A stretch of DNA of 64,000 nt. Origin: Aliirhizobium wenxiniae (GTDB taxonomy: Bacteria > Pseudomonadota > Alphaproteobacteria > Rhizobiales > Rhizobiaceae). Where the stretch lies: assembly GCF_014201355.1 (NCBI RefSeq), contig NZ_JACHEG010000002.1:186001-250000 (forward strand), in the 5' to 3' direction. Positions 1 to 8,273 of the stretch are shown piece by piece (within the stretch, counting starts at the first letter, position 1; each line of letters begins with the position of its first letter). A model generated the notes under the pieces. The model made no database searches, was not told the DNA's origin, and saw only the letters and a list, made by a program, of their open reading frames with translations. The translations under genes were made by a program, and so were the position numbers.

Positions 1-224
1 CCGGCCCCCCCGCCCTGCCCACCCGTGAGGTTCGGGGAACGGGCTTCGATCAGCAGTCGCGTCTCGGCCTTGTAGCTCGGCGTCATCATGCTGGTAACGA
101 CAAGAGAGGCGACGGCCGCAAAGGCAGTAACAGCGATGATCCGCCCTTTGCGCGCCCACACGGCGGCGATCACGCGGCCCAGATCGATATCCACGTCCTG
201 GTAATTGCCGTTGGCACCCGACAT
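1..224 (-). CDS. Wzz/GumC-type polysaccharide chain-length determinant, N-terminal fragment
   Basis: This gene reads leftward off the left edge of the window; only the first 74 codons are present. The ATG at 224 follows a GGAG Shine-Dalgarno 7-8 nt upstream. Residues 1-26 are a short cytoplasmic segment with the DVDIDLGRVI pattern typical of Wzz/GumC proteins, residues about 27-47 form one hydrophobic segment, and the periplasmic side begins with YKAETRLLIEARSP, a typical start for this family. Such proteins set polysaccharide chain length at the inner membrane and may carry a C-terminal tyrosine kinase, which cannot be judged here. It is divergent from the export lipoprotein gene at 396, so the two probably belong to one polysaccharide locus. 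Confidence 0.85.
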   Translation of the reverse strand, partial: MSGANGNYQDVDIDLGRVIAAVWARKGRIIAVTAFAAVASLVVTSMMTPSYKAETRLLIEARSPNLTGGQGGGA

Positions 225-252
225 CACACACTCCAGCGTCTCAAGTCAGCGA

Positions 253-341
253 ATGGTAAAGGACCATGGTAACGCTGCGGTTAATGAACCCATGTTTTCG
301 AAGTTGCTGGTCTTGAGCTCCACCTTTACCCGCCATTAACC
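253..341. promoter_or_regulatory. Repeated GGTAA/GGTTAA words between the divergent wzz and wza genes
   Basis: The 171-nt region between the divergent polysaccharide genes holds GGTAAAGG (255-262) and its exact reverse complement CCTTTACC (323-330), and GGTTAATG (279-286) with its exact reverse complement CATTAACC (334-341). ATGGTAA also occurs twice with a 13-nt period (253-259, 266-272). This arrangement could be an operator array controlling both promoters. The binding protein is unknown; the TTAACC core only loosely recalls CtrA half-sites. Confidence 0.3.
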
Positions 342-395
342 CTAACAGATCCATAACAAACAAAATGATACGAACAGCCGGAGCCTGAGTGGGAC

Positions 396-986
396 ATGGT
401 CGTTGCCCGACGCAGACAAGTGCAGACCCGTAAGGTGCTGGCAGCGGCCTTGGCCGTCACGGCCGCACTGTTGAGCGGCTGTGCCTCCAGCCCGCCGCCG
501 GCAAAGGGCTTTGAGACAGCTGCATTGCAGCCCTATCGGCTGGATAGCGGTGACCGTCTGCGAGTCACCGTGTTCGAACAGCCGGGACTGACAAACACCT
601 ACACGGTCGATCAGGCCGGCTATATCGCATTCCCGCTGGTCGGACAGGTCGCGGCCCGTGGCCAGACCCTGCCCGCGCTAGAAGGCTCTATTGCGGGCCG
701 TCTGAAGCAGGGTTACCTGCGAGATCCCGACGTCAGCATCGAAATCGATCGCTATCGCCCCGTTTTTGTCATGGGTGAAGTCGGACGGCCGGGCCAGTAT
801 TCTTACGTGCCGGGCATGACGGCGCAAAATGCGATCGCCATTGCTGGCGGGTTCACCCCGCGTGGCAACGAGCGGGACGTCGACGTGACACGCAAGGTCA
901 ATGGACAGGTGGCGACCGGCCGCACGGCAATCACCGCCCCGATCCTTGCCGGCGACACGATCTATGTCCGCGAGCGCCTGTTCTGA
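396..986 (+). CDS. Short Wza/ExoF-type polysaccharide export lipoprotein
   Basis: The 196-residue protein has a basic N-terminus, a hydrophobic stretch and the lipobox LLSGC with Cys29 as lipidation site. A Poly_export domain follows at about 45-120 (YRLDSGDRLRVTVFEQPGL...), then an SLBB-type beta-grasp domain at about 122-175 (VFVMGEVGRPGQYSYVPGM). Family members form the outer-membrane/periplasmic conduit for capsular or exopolysaccharide. At 196 residues it is about half the size of E. coli Wza and lacks the C-terminal amphipathic helix region, like the short rhizobial OPX proteins. It starts a rightward operon, with only 6 nt to the glycosyltransferase gene. Confidence 0.88.
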   Translation: MVVARRRQVQTRKVLAAALAVTAALLSGCASSPPPAKGFETAALQPYRLDSGDRLRVTVFEQPGLTNTYTVDQAGYIAFPLVGQVAARGQTLPALEGSIAGRLKQGYLRDPDVSIEIDRYRPVFVMGEVGRPGQYSYVPGMTAQNAIAIAGGFTPRGNERDVDVTRKVNGQVATGRTAITAPILAGDTIYVRERLF

Positions 987-992
987 CCCAAG

Positions 993-2150
993 ATGCGGCC
1001 CCTTCCCCCCTTGCGCATCCTGCATTGCTTCCGCAATCCGATAGGCGGGATCTTTCGGCATGTGCGCGATCTGGTGGAAGAGCACAGCGCCGCTGGTCAT
1101 CAGATCGGCATTTTGTGCGACAGCTCGACGGGCGGCGCCTACGAGGACGCGCTGTTCGAGACCATCAGGCCGAAGCTCGCCCTGGGACTGACGCGTCTGC
1201 CGATGCGGCGGGCCATTTCGCCCTCGGACATGATCGCTCTTGCCAAGAGCTATCGGCATATAAAAAGTTTGCAGCCGGACGTCCTGCACGGACATGGCGC
1301 CAAGGGTGGCGCAGTGGCCCGGACGATTGGCTCAGTGTTGCGGGTAAACAGGTATCGCGTAGCCCGCGTCTATTCTCCGCATGGCGGCAGCCTGCATTTT
1401 GCCCGGTCATCACCGACCGGGCAGATTATCCTCAGGCTTGAGCGCTTCCAGGAGAATTTCTGCGATGCCATCGCCTTCGTCTGCGATTACGAGAGGCGGA
1501 CCTACGAGGCGAAGGTGGGAACACCAAGACCACATTCGCAGGTCATCTATAACGGTATAAACGAAGCCGAATTCGCACCCGTCTCGCTGGAGCCGCAGGC
1601 AGCGGATTTTCTCTTTATCGGCATGATGCGCGACATGAAGGGGCCGGACGTGTTTATCGACGCCTTCCTGCGCACCGAACGCCGCATCGGCCGGCCTTTG
1701 ACCGCAATGATGATCGGCGACGGTCCCGATGAAGACAAATACCGGGCCATGATCTCGGAGCTCGGGCTTGATCGGCGCATGCAGATGCTGCCCGCCATGC
1801 CTGCCCGCAAGGCTTTTGCGCTGGCCACAACAATCGTGGTTCCGTCCCGCGCGGAGGCAATGCCCTATATCGTGCTCGAAGCACTCGCGGCAGGCAAACC
1901 CGTTATTGCATCCAGGGTTGGCGGCATACCGGAAGTGCTGGGCGAAAGCAGCGAGGCACTTGCCATTCCGGGTGACGCCCAGGACCTCTCCAGCATCATG
2001 ACAGCCGCCGCAACACAACCTGATTGGCGTGTCCGCACCATGCCGAAACCCTCCGCCTTCAAGTCAGTGTTCTCCGCACAGGTGATGGCGCGCGACATGC
2101 TGGGGCTCTATCGGGATGCCCTGCAGACCGGCAGTAAAAAGTCAGCCTAA
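993..2150 (+). CDS. GT4-family glycosyltransferase
   Basis: The 385-residue protein is a GT-B fold glycosyltransferase. The N-terminal half starts with LRILHCFRNPIGGIFRHVRDL, the glycine-rich acceptor-side loop of GT4 enzymes. The C-terminal half has the nucleotide-sugar domain with GMMRDMKGPDVFIDAF and the retaining-enzyme EX7E motif (EAMPYIVLE, about residues 289-297), followed by GKPVIASRVGGIPEVL. No signal peptide or membrane segment is evident, so it acts at the cytoplasmic face and adds a sugar to the lipid-linked repeat unit. Donor and acceptor cannot be told from sequence. It lies 6 nt after the export lipoprotein gene, which implies co-transcription. Confidence 0.9.
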   Translation: MRPLPPLRILHCFRNPIGGIFRHVRDLVEEHSAAGHQIGILCDSSTGGAYEDALFETIRPKLALGLTRLPMRRAISPSDMIALAKSYRHIKSLQPDVLHGHGAKGGAVARTIGSVLRVNRYRVARVYSPHGGSLHFARSSPTGQIILRLERFQENFCDAIAFVCDYERRTYEAKVGTPRPHSQVIYNGINEAEFAPVSLEPQAADFLFIGMMRDMKGPDVFIDAFLRTERRIGRPLTAMMIGDGPDEDKYRAMISELGLDRRMQMLPAMPARKAFALATTIVVPSRAEAMPYIVLEALAAGKPVIASRVGGIPEVLGESSEALAIPGDAQDLSSIMTAAATQPDWRVRTMPKPSAFKSVFSAQVMARDMLGLYRDALQTGSKKSA

Positions 2151-2227
2151 ATGCTTCCTTAGCATCTTGCTGATAAGCGATTTTTCATGATCTCTCCGTT
2201 TACAACCGGGAGACAAGGGACCGTTTC

Positions 2228-3772
2228 ATGAGCGACTTGGGCAATCGGCAGGACCTGGACCTAGAGGCATTGCGCCGCAGCATCGCGGATGGCGGATCAC
2301 ATACGGTACCGGCAACGCCCGTCGAGCTTAATCCGTTCGCCAAACAGATAGCCGACCAGTTTCGCGACAACAATTATTCACCGACTATGCTGATCGGACA
2401 GTTTCGCCTGTTCGAACTCGCATCGCTTCTCGCGATAGGTCTGCTTGCATGCTATTTGCAGCCGGTTCCTGCTGACAGTCATTTCCTTACTCGTTTCGTT
2501 GTAACTGCCGTTGGCGCAACGTTGACGGTGCTGTTTCTGCAGCTAGCCGATACTTATCTGATACCCTCGATCCGTGCGGCGCGACGGAATGCCGGCCGAG
2601 TACTCGCCGCGTGGGCGATGGGCTTCATTCTGACCTATCTCGGCGTCTCGATCGCCGAAGGTGTGCTTTATCCCGTCGGCGCCGCAACGATCTGGTTCCT
2701 GTGCGGCTGCACCTTCCTGCTCGGCGAACGCCTTCTGACCGCCTATGCGATCCGCCACTGGGCGCGCAACGGCGTGATGGAACGCCGCGCCGTCATCGTT
2801 GGCGGCGGCGAGCCTGCGAAGCAGTTCATCCGTGCACTGGAACAGCAGCCGGACAATGACATTCGCATCTGCGGTATCTTCGATGACCGCGGCAGCGACC
2901 GTTCTCCGAGCGTCGTGGCCGGTTATCCTAAACTCGGCACATTTGCCGAACTGGTCGAATTCGCGCGGCTCGCGCGCATCGACATGCTGATCATCGCCTT
3001 GCCGGCAAGCGCAGAAGCGCGCATCCTGCAGCTCCTTCGCAAACTCTGGGTGCTTCCCGTCGACATCCGGCTTGCGGCTCATGCGAACCGTCTGCGTTTC
3101 CGTCCCCGCTCCTACTCGCATGTCGGCTCGGTGCCGATGTTCGACATTTTCGACAAACCGATCCGCGACTGGGATTCCGTTGCAAAACGTGCCTTTGACA
3201 TCGTTTTCACACTCATTGCGATCGTACTTCTGTGGCCGATAATGCTGGCCGCCGCGATCGCGGTCAAAACGACGTCCGAAGGCCCGATATTGTTTCGGCA
3301 GAACCGACATGGTTTCAACAACGAGACCATCAAGGTTCTCAAGTTCCGTTCCATGTATACGAACATGAGCGACCAGACGGCGGTCAAAGCGGTCACCAAG
3401 GGTGACCCGCGTGTTACCCCGGTGGGACGCTTCCTGCGCAAATCATCGATCGATGAACTGCCGCAGCTCTTCAATGTGCTGAAGGGCGAACTTTCTCTGG
3501 TCGGCCCACGCCCTCACGCCGTTCACGCTCAGACGGGAGAACGCAAATATGTCGATGTCATCGAAAGCTATTTCGCCCGTCACAGGGTCAAGCCCGGCGT
3601 CACCGGATGGGCACAGGTCAAGGGCCTGCGCGGTGAATTGGATTCGGATGAAAAAATCCGTGCCCGTACCCAGCATGACCTGGACTATATTGAGAACTGG
3701 TCATTGCTCTTCGATCTCAAAATCCTGTTTCTGACCCCGATCAGCCTGTTCAACACGGACAACGCGTATTGA
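2228..3772 (+). CDS. Undecaprenyl-phosphate sugar-1-phosphate transferase (WcaJ/ExoY type)
   Basis: The 514-residue protein primes polysaccharide repeat-unit synthesis by moving a hexose-1-phosphate onto undecaprenyl phosphate. Residues about 60-170 contain several hydrophobic segments, 185-300 a Rossmann-like CoA-binding domain (RAVIVGGGEPAKQF), and 315-514 the bacterial sugar transferase domain, with one membrane segment and the motifs ILFRQNRHGFNN, KFRSM, DELPQLFNVLKGELSLVGPRP and RHRVKPGVTGWAQVKGLRG. Length and layout fit the WcaJ class, so glucose or galactose is likely but unproven. The gene follows the GT4 gene by 77 nt with a GGGAGACAAGGGA leader, and its stop codon overlaps the next start. 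Confidence 0.93.
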   Translation: MSDLGNRQDLDLEALRRSIADGGSHTVPATPVELNPFAKQIADQFRDNNYSPTMLIGQFRLFELASLLAIGLLACYLQPVPADSHFLTRFVVTAVGATLTVLFLQLADTYLIPSIRAARRNAGRVLAAWAMGFILTYLGVSIAEGVLYPVGAATIWFLCGCTFLLGERLLTAYAIRHWARNGVMERRAVIVGGGEPAKQFIRALEQQPDNDIRICGIFDDRGSDRSPSVVAGYPKLGTFAELVEFARLARIDMLIIALPASAEARILQLLRKLWVLPVDIRLAAHANRLRFRPRSYSHVGSVPMFDIFDKPIRDWDSVAKRAFDIVFTLIAIVLLWPIMLAAAIAVKTTSEGPILFRQNRHGFNNETIKVLKFRSMYTNMSDQTAVKAVTKGDPRVTPVGRFLRKSSIDELPQLFNVLKGELSLVGPRPHAVHAQTGERKYVDVIESYFARHRVKPGVTGWAQVKGLRGELDSDEKIRARTQHDLDYIENWSLLFDLKILFLTPISLFNTDNAY

Positions 3773-5031
3773 GCACGGCGAATTTCGAAACCCGGGCCCA
3801 GCGCCTTTCCGCAGCACAAATTGCCCGGCTTCTCGGGGCCGGCCTGCTGGCGTTCGGTGTCTTCCTGTCCGGTTTCGTCATCTCGGAACCTGCGCCATAC
3901 GAACTCGTCATGGTGATGCAGATTGCCATCTGGTTCCTGCTTGGCCTGCGCATTTCGCGCACTGTCTGCCTTCTGCTTGCCCTGCTTATGGTCTTCAATA
4001 TCGGCGGCATGTTCTCCATTACCGTCATGAAGGATATGAGCGGCGCGCCGATGTATATCGCCGTCTCGATCTTTCTTGCGTTAAGTTCGGTCTTCTATGC
4101 CGCGATCATCGAGGATGATCCGGGCAAATTCGAACTGATCTTTCGCGTCTGGGTGGTTGCAGCGATCATAACGGCGCTTCTCGGTATTCTCGGCTATTTC
4201 AACGCCTTTCCCGGCGCCCATATGTTTACCCGCTACGATCGCGCCATGGGTGCGTTTCAGGATCCGAACGTGTTCGGGCCTTATCTCATCGCCCCGATCC
4301 TCTACATGCTCTATCGGCTGCTGACAGGTCGCATCATGGAAGCGCCGTTTCTGATCGCCGGCATACTGGTACTGGTCATAGGCGTATTCCTTTCATTTTC
4401 CCGTGCAGCCTGGGGGCTACTGCTTTTCAGCGGCATTGCGCTTGTCGTCGCTATGCTTTTGAAGGAACGGACAACCGCGTTTCGGCTGAAGATCCTGATG
4501 ATCTCAGCAATTGCAGCACTAGCGCTCATTCTTGCCCTGGTCATTGCTCTTCAGATTCCTCAGATCTCGGACCTTTTCACCAACCGTGCCAAGCTGGTGC
4601 AGTCATACGACGGAGCAAGATTCGGCCGTTTCGAACGGCACCGGATCGGCTTCCTGATGGCTATGGAGCGCCCATTCGGGCTGGGCCCAATGGCATTCGG
4701 CAAGATCTATGGCGAGGACGAGCACAATATCTGGCTGAAATCACTGACGACCTATGGCTGGCTGGGTGCCGTGACCTACCAGATCATGATCTGGTCGACG
4801 ATCTGGATGGGTTTCCGCTACCTCCTGCGGGAGCGACCATGGCAGCCCTATCTGATGATCTGCTGGGTCATGATCCTTGGCCATTCGCTCATCGGCAACG
4901 TCATCGACACCGACCACTGGCGACATTTCTATCTGCTTCTCGGCCTCCTGTGGGGTTGCTACGCGCTTGAGCATAGGCATATGCGGCGGCAACGCGCCAT
5001 AACCGCTACAGCAGATGCTGCAAGCGCTTGA
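3769..5031 (+). CDS. O-antigen ligase/Wzy-like polymerase
   Basis: The 420-residue protein is an integral membrane protein with about ten to twelve hydrophobic segments and a large periplasmic loop around residues 255-325. That loop contains the typical RFGRFERHRIGFLMAMERPFG and HNIWLKSLTTYGWLG stretches of the O-antigen ligase/Wzy superfamily. It presumably polymerises repeat units or ligates the chain in the periplasm. The TTG start at 3769 overlaps the stop codon of the priming transferase (TTGA), indicating translational coupling; a later start is possible. Together with the preceding genes it makes a compact polysaccharide operon, though a Wzx flippase is not seen in the window and may lie beyond the left edge. 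Confidence 0.85.
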   Translation: MSTANFETRAQRLSAAQIARLLGAGLLAFGVFLSGFVISEPAPYELVMVMQIAIWFLLGLRISRTVCLLLALLMVFNIGGMFSITVMKDMSGAPMYIAVSIFLALSSVFYAAIIEDDPGKFELIFRVWVVAAIITALLGILGYFNAFPGAHMFTRYDRAMGAFQDPNVFGPYLIAPILYMLYRLLTGRIMEAPFLIAGILVLVIGVFLSFSRAAWGLLLFSGIALVVAMLLKERTTAFRLKILMISAIAALALILALVIALQIPQISDLFTNRAKLVQSYDGARFGRFERHRIGFLMAMERPFGLGPMAFGKIYGEDEHNIWLKSLTTYGWLGAVTYQIMIWSTIWMGFRYLLRERPWQPYLMICWVMILGHSLIGNVIDTDHWRHFYLLLGLLWGCYALEHRHMRRQRAITATADAASA

Positions 5032-5061
5032 CTTCAGCCGAAGCCATTCCAATTCATAAGC

Positions 5062-5352
5062 ATGATCACTGCAGCACAATTGCGCGCAGCCCGCGCCATG
5101 ATCGGGCTTTCGATCGAAGAGCTTGCAGAGGCGGCCAGCGTCTCTGGCAACAGCATTCGTGATGCCGAGGCTTCAACAGGCAATCCCGAGCCGGAGCTTT
5201 CAAGAAAACTGAAGCACGCGCTTGAATCCCGCGGCATCATCTTTGTTGCCACCGGACAGCAGGATGCCTCCGGTCCCGGAGTCCGGCTGCATCAACAGCG
5301 TGCGGACGAAGGTATCAGGCCTCAGAATCTAAATTCGACTAATGACGACTAG
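5062..5352 (+). CDS. XRE-family helix-turn-helix regulator
   Basis: The 96-residue protein begins with a Cro/C1-type helix-turn-helix: LRAARAMIGLSIEELAEAASVSGNSIRDAE at residues about 7-36, followed by a helical segment and a polar tail of about 30 residues. It lies 30 nt after the polysaccharide polymerase gene, so it may be read from the same transcript. A clear Shine-Dalgarno is missing. Small XRE proteins of this form are widespread in rhizobia; control of the polysaccharide genes is only a suggestion from position. Confidence 0.8.
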   Translation: MITAAQLRAARAMIGLSIEELAEAASVSGNSIRDAEASTGNPEPELSRKLKHALESRGIIFVATGQQDASGPGVRLHQQRADEGIRPQNLNSTNDD

Positions 5353-5423
5353 ATTCCATAAATTTTCTGGAACCATTTGAGTCGAAACGCGTTTCTCCGC
5401 CGAAATCTACATCGGGGACATGC

Positions 5424-5573
5424 ATGACACGCAGCAACAACCTTTATCTCATTATCGGCGCACTGATCGTAGTGGTAGCCGGCCTTAGCTTCTATCTCTA
5501 CCGCGAAGAAACAAAGCCTGAAGGCGTTTCGATCAGCATCGGGGAGAATGGTGTGAAGGTTGAAGGACAATAA
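5424..5573 (+). CDS. Small single-pass membrane peptide (49 aa)
   Basis: A short reading frame of 50 codons begins at ATG 5424 behind a GGGGA Shine-Dalgarno. The product starts MTRSNNLY, continues with a hydrophobic helix of about 16 residues (LIIGALIVVVAGLSFYLY, residues about 9-26) and ends with a charged tail, EETKPEGVSISIGENGVKVEG. The single helix plus short soluble tail is the pattern of a small inner-membrane protein. I do not recognise a function. Start signal, codon use like its neighbours and a clean stop support a real gene; similar tiny proteins are often skipped by gene finders. Confidence 0.65.
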   Translation: MTRSNNLYLIIGALIVVVAGLSFYLYREETKPEGVSISIGENGVKVEGQ

Positions 5574-5666
5574 AAGTAAAATTGCGTATATAAACTTAAC
5601 TACATAAGCGCATCCTTTAATTCACATTACCTTTGGCAAAGTCGCTGAACACGAAGAGGGGTTCAC

Positions 5667-5855
5667 ATGACATCGCATCTCAGCACTGCTGACATCGAGG
5701 AAAAAGGATTGAGGAAAGTATGGAGCGTCGCCGATTTTTCGCGCCGCTATCGCCTCGATACCGAAGAGGAAGCAAGACTTCTGAAGCTTCTAGGCCCTTT
5801 CGCTACCCAGCAGGAACTGCTGATGAACGCGAGCCGGTCTCCGCGTTTCAGATAA
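5667..5855 (+). CDS. Conserved hypothetical protein (62 aa)
   Basis: The 62-residue soluble protein begins MTSHLSTADIEEKGLRKVWS and continues with a helix-rich segment (FSRRYRLDTEEEARLLKLLGPFATQQELL). A GAGGGG Shine-Dalgarno precedes the ATG, and a 27-nt inverted repeat follows 18 nt after the stop. The pattern matches a small protein common in Rhizobiaceae without assigned role. The HTH-like length and basic patches could suit a nucleic-acid or protein-binding role, but nothing in the sequence proves this. Confidence 0.65.
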   Translation: MTSHLSTADIEEKGLRKVWSVADFSRRYRLDTEEEARLLKLLGPFATQQELLMNASRSPRFR

Positions 5856-5873
5856 TATCCCGGAAAAATATCA

Positions 5874-5900
5874 GGAAGCACTCGTCGATCGAGTGCTTCC
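5874..5900 (+). terminator. Hairpin after the 62-aa gene
   Basis: Perfect 11-bp arms GGAAGCACTCG / CGAGTGCTTCC flank a 5-nt loop. No strong T-run follows, so it may be a weak terminator or an mRNA-stabilising stem. Confidence 0.5.
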
Positions 5901-6037
5901 AATTCTGCGCTTGATTATTTCCTATACTTAAAAGCAAACTTCCACTGCGGCGGAACATTTTAATCCGCCAGCGGGTTACTTCTCCGTGGATTTATCATTT
6001 ATGCGCGACGCTGAGGCTTACGCGCGGAGGAGAAGAG

Positions 6038-6376
6038 ATGTTCAGGATGGTTTCAAAATTCGGACTTGCGGCGGCCCTTTCTGTCGCAACGTGCTCGGTC
6101 TTTGCCATGCCGGCCGCGGCACAGGATGTGGAACTTCGCATCGGACCGGATGGAGTACGCCCGGTTATACGCGACCGCGACCGGGATCGTTACGGCGATC
6201 GCGACCGCGACCGCGGCTGCAGTCCCGGTGAGGCACGTGCCGCTGCACGCGACGAAGGACTTCGTCGTCCCGAGGTGGTTCGCGTGACATCACGCAGCGT
6301 GACCGTTGAAGGTATGACACGAAGCGGTCCTGACCGCATCACGTTCGCAAACCGACGAGGTTGCCCAATCATCTGA
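6038..6376 (+). CDS. Exported Arg/Asp-repeat protein, function unknown
   Basis: The 112-residue protein has a typical signal peptide (MFRMVSKFGLAAALSVATC, then cleavage near AMPAAAQ-DV). The mature part starts with VELRIGPDGVRPVIRDRD, passes through a run of RD dipeptides (about residues 45-60) and ends in a compact domain with two cysteines (GCSPGEARAAARDEGLRR ... RRGCPII), probably disulfide-bonded in the periplasm. A GGAGGAGAAGAG leader directly precedes the ATG. The C-terminal segment resembles small rhizobial periplasmic proteins; I do not recognise a function. A terminator follows at 6405. Confidence 0.75.
   Translation: MFRMVSKFGLAAALSVATCSVFAMPAAAQDVELRIGPDGVRPVIRDRDRDRYGDRDRDRGCSPGEARAAARDEGLRRPEVVRVTSRSVTVEGMTRSGPDRITFANRRGCPII
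6170..6215 (+). repeat. Short GCGACC tandem repeat inside the 6038-6376 gene
   Basis: Imperfect tandem copies of a 6-nt GCGACC/GCGATC unit encode the alternating Arg-Asp stretch of the exported protein. Such runs can change length by slippage in multiples of six without breaking the frame. Confidence 0.6.
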
Positions 6377-6404
6377 TACGGGATGCTTTTAGGAAATCAA
6401 TCTT

Positions 6405-6440
6405 GTCCTGCCCTACCTTGCGCGTGGGGCAGGACTTTTT
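6405..6440 (+). terminator. Rho-independent terminator
   Basis: Stem GTCCTGCCC / GGGCAGGAC is followed by TTTTT and lies 28 nt after the stop of the exported RD-repeat protein gene. Confidence 0.8.
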
Positions 6441-6533
6441 CGTCGGATCATGTGCAACCTGCATCAAGACCGGGATTTTTCGCTTGCGCCAGGAATGTCA
6501 TGCCAGTATGGAAGTCTTGCTCTCGAAGCAGGT

Positions 6534-6610
<77 letters not shown>

Positions 6611-6746
6611 ATTATCCCCCATATAAAATCAGTTTGGATTTTATCTCTCGCGGTTCGCACTATGGATCGTCGAAGGGCGTTTTTTCGCCGTTCCCCTCTA
6701 TCTCGACAACGGCTCTTCCCGCAAATCGCAAGTCCCCTTCACCCGA

Positions 6747-6780
6747 TAAAAAAATGCCGCCCCGTTGTACGGAGCGGCAT
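6747..6780 (-). terminator. Terminator of the BA14K gene
   Basis: On the minus strand the stem ATGCCGC / GCGGCAT is followed by a run of seven T, 27 nt beyond the stop codon of the leftward gene at 6807. Confidence 0.75.
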
Positions 6781-6806
6781 CGCAGATCCCGGAAAGATCG
6801 AACACC

Positions 6807-7289
6807 TTAACGATAAGGCGAGTAGCACTGCTGGCGGGGGCCGTTATAGGGCTGGAAGGTGTTGTCATATGTCCGGTATGAACGATAGCGAGCATAGCAC
6901 CAGTTCACGTGGCTATTGCCGCCGACATAACTGCGCTCCGACGGAGCGTAGCGAGGCGCGGCCAGTGCGCCGCCGATGATAGCACCAGCTGCGAGCCCGC
7001 CAATGATGGCACCTGCGTTCGAGCCGCCGTGATGGCGATGGTGACGCCAGCGACGATCACTGTAATACCGGCGATCATCACGCCAGCGACGGTCGTCACG
7101 CCAGCGACGATCAGAATAACGTGGTCCGTAACGTCGCCAGTCATGACGGCCTTCACGCCATTGGACCTTTTCAACCTGCTGTGAGGCTTGAACCGAAGGG
7201 GCGCTTACCATCGGAAATGCATTTGCCGGTGCAATGCCAGTCAATGCGGTAACCGCGGACACCAGGATAATTGCAAGTTTCTTCTTCAT
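6807..7289 (-). CDS. BA14K-family exported protein
   Basis: The 160-residue protein has a signal peptide ([24 protein letters not shown], cleavage after ANA-F), an Arg/Trp/Tyr/His-rich low-complexity region at about 46-88, a Gly/Ala segment ([20 protein letters not shown], about 92-111) that could insert in or span a membrane, and the BA14K signature at the C-terminus ([19 protein letters not shown]...PRQQC). BA14K proteins were first described in Brucella as immunoreactive with lectin-like activity; their role in rhizobia is not settled. A GAGGAGAATGAA leader precedes the ATG, and a terminator follows at 6747-6780. Confidence 0.85.
   Translation of the reverse strand: MKKKLAIILVSAVTALTGIAPANAFPMVSAPSVQASQQVEKVQWREGRHDWRRYGPRYSDRRWRDDRRWRDDRRYYSDRRWRHHRHHGGSNAGAIIGGLAAGAIIGGALAAPRYAPSERSYVGGNSHVNWCYARYRSYRTYDNTFQPYNGPRQQCYSPYR
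7044..7109 (-). repeat. 12-nt repeated unit inside the BA14K gene
   Basis: ACGCCAGCGACG occurs at 7044-7055, 7080-7091 and 7098-7109, with spacings of 36 and 18 nt. On the coding strand it encodes the repeated RRWRDD/DRRWR motif, so the Arg/Trp-rich region can vary by in-frame repeat gain or loss. Confidence 0.65.
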
Positions 7290-7405
7290 TTCATTCTCCT
7301 CGGAATGTCTCCCTGAGGTAAATGATCTGATTTACGTGCTGAACCAGAGGTGAACGATCAAATTCCAGTGATCACATATAGTTGTAGTGATCTGTGCCAG
7401 TTATT

Positions 7406-7942
7406 TCAGCGCACCTGATCGAGCAGCCGCTTGCATTCCAGGAGATCGAACAGCGCCTCTTGAAGTAAGGCGCGATCCTCCTTGCCCACACTCGACTTTC
7501 CGATCGACACTTCCGGAGTGCCGTCGTCGCCGGACGAACCGAAGCCGAAAAAGCGACCACTGGGCTTTACTTTCGGCCGGCCCAGAACCTGGTCTTCCTC
7601 GGTTGCTCCAACTTTGGGCTCAGCATGTTTTTCGCTATTTGAGGCAATGATCGCGTCCATGGTGGCAACATCGCCCGAGGCGATAGCCGCAACGAACTTG
7701 TTGCCATTCGTCTTCAGAAGCTTCTGCACGCCTTTGATCGTATAACCGTGATCGTAGAGAAGATGACGGATGCCTTTCAGCAATTCGACGTCCTCAGGCC
7801 GGTAATAACGACGACCACCGCCCCGCTTCATTGGCTTGATTTGCGTGAAACGAGTTTCCCAGAAGCGCAGAACGTGCTGCGGCAGATCGAGATCATCTGC
7901 CACTTCGCTGATCGTGCGGAATGCATCCGGGCTCTTGTCCAC
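7406..7942 (-). CDS. MerR-family transcriptional regulator
   Basis: I place the start at GTG 7942, because TTTGGAGG lies 7 nt upstream; this gives 178 residues beginning (M)[21 protein letters not shown] winged HTH of MerR type spans about residues 10-75 ([22 protein letters not shown], then [21 protein letters not shown]), followed by a coiled region and an acidic linker. It lacks the cysteine or histidine sets of metal-sensing MerR proteins. In many Rhizobiales this gene sits directly downstream of ihfA, as here, with 331 nt between them. The regulated genes are not evident. Confidence 0.88.
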   Translation of the reverse strand: MDKSPDAFRTISEVADDLDLPQHVLRFWETRFTQIKPMKRGGGRRYYRPEDVELLKGIRHLLYDHGYTIKGVQKLLKTNGNKFVAAIASGDVATMDAIIASNSEKHAEPKVGATEEDQVLGRPKVKPSGRFFGFGSSGDDGTPEVSIGKSSVGKEDRALLQEALFDLLECKRLLDQVR

Positions 7943-8273
7943 GCTCAAACCTCCAAACAGCGGCTGTGAAGCCGACCCAAGCCATGCCATCTCGCTTCAG
8001 ATCTGACTCGAGAACGGCCGGGTGACAATTCATAATCCTGGTATCGCATGCCGATTCCGGCTTTCGTGGCGATGCGCCAGACTACGCCCGGTTTCCCACT
8101 TATCTCAATGGGTTGAGAGCGAGGATTCAAGCATGTTCACAGGAATGAGATAAAATAGGGGCTTGCGCAGAACGTTTCCGCTTTTCTTCAAAGCGCTAAA
8201 TCGCTCTATCTCTTTGTATGACGAAATTCCGCACGCAAAATCGGTGCCCGATTTGGCCGGAATTTCTCCAAGC
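7943..8273. other. Intergenic region between ihfA and merR
   Basis: These 331 nt hold no convincing gene. An 8-bp inverted pair, TTATCTCA (8100-8107) and TGAGATAA (8146-8153), is the only structure I see and might be a merR operator. The GGAGG of the merR start lies at its left end. Confidence 0.5.

Noticed and set aside
8100..8153. TTATCTCA/TGAGATAA pair as a proven merR operator
   Set aside because: The arms are 38 nt apart and short; this is too weak to count as a finding and is only noted in the intergenic entry.
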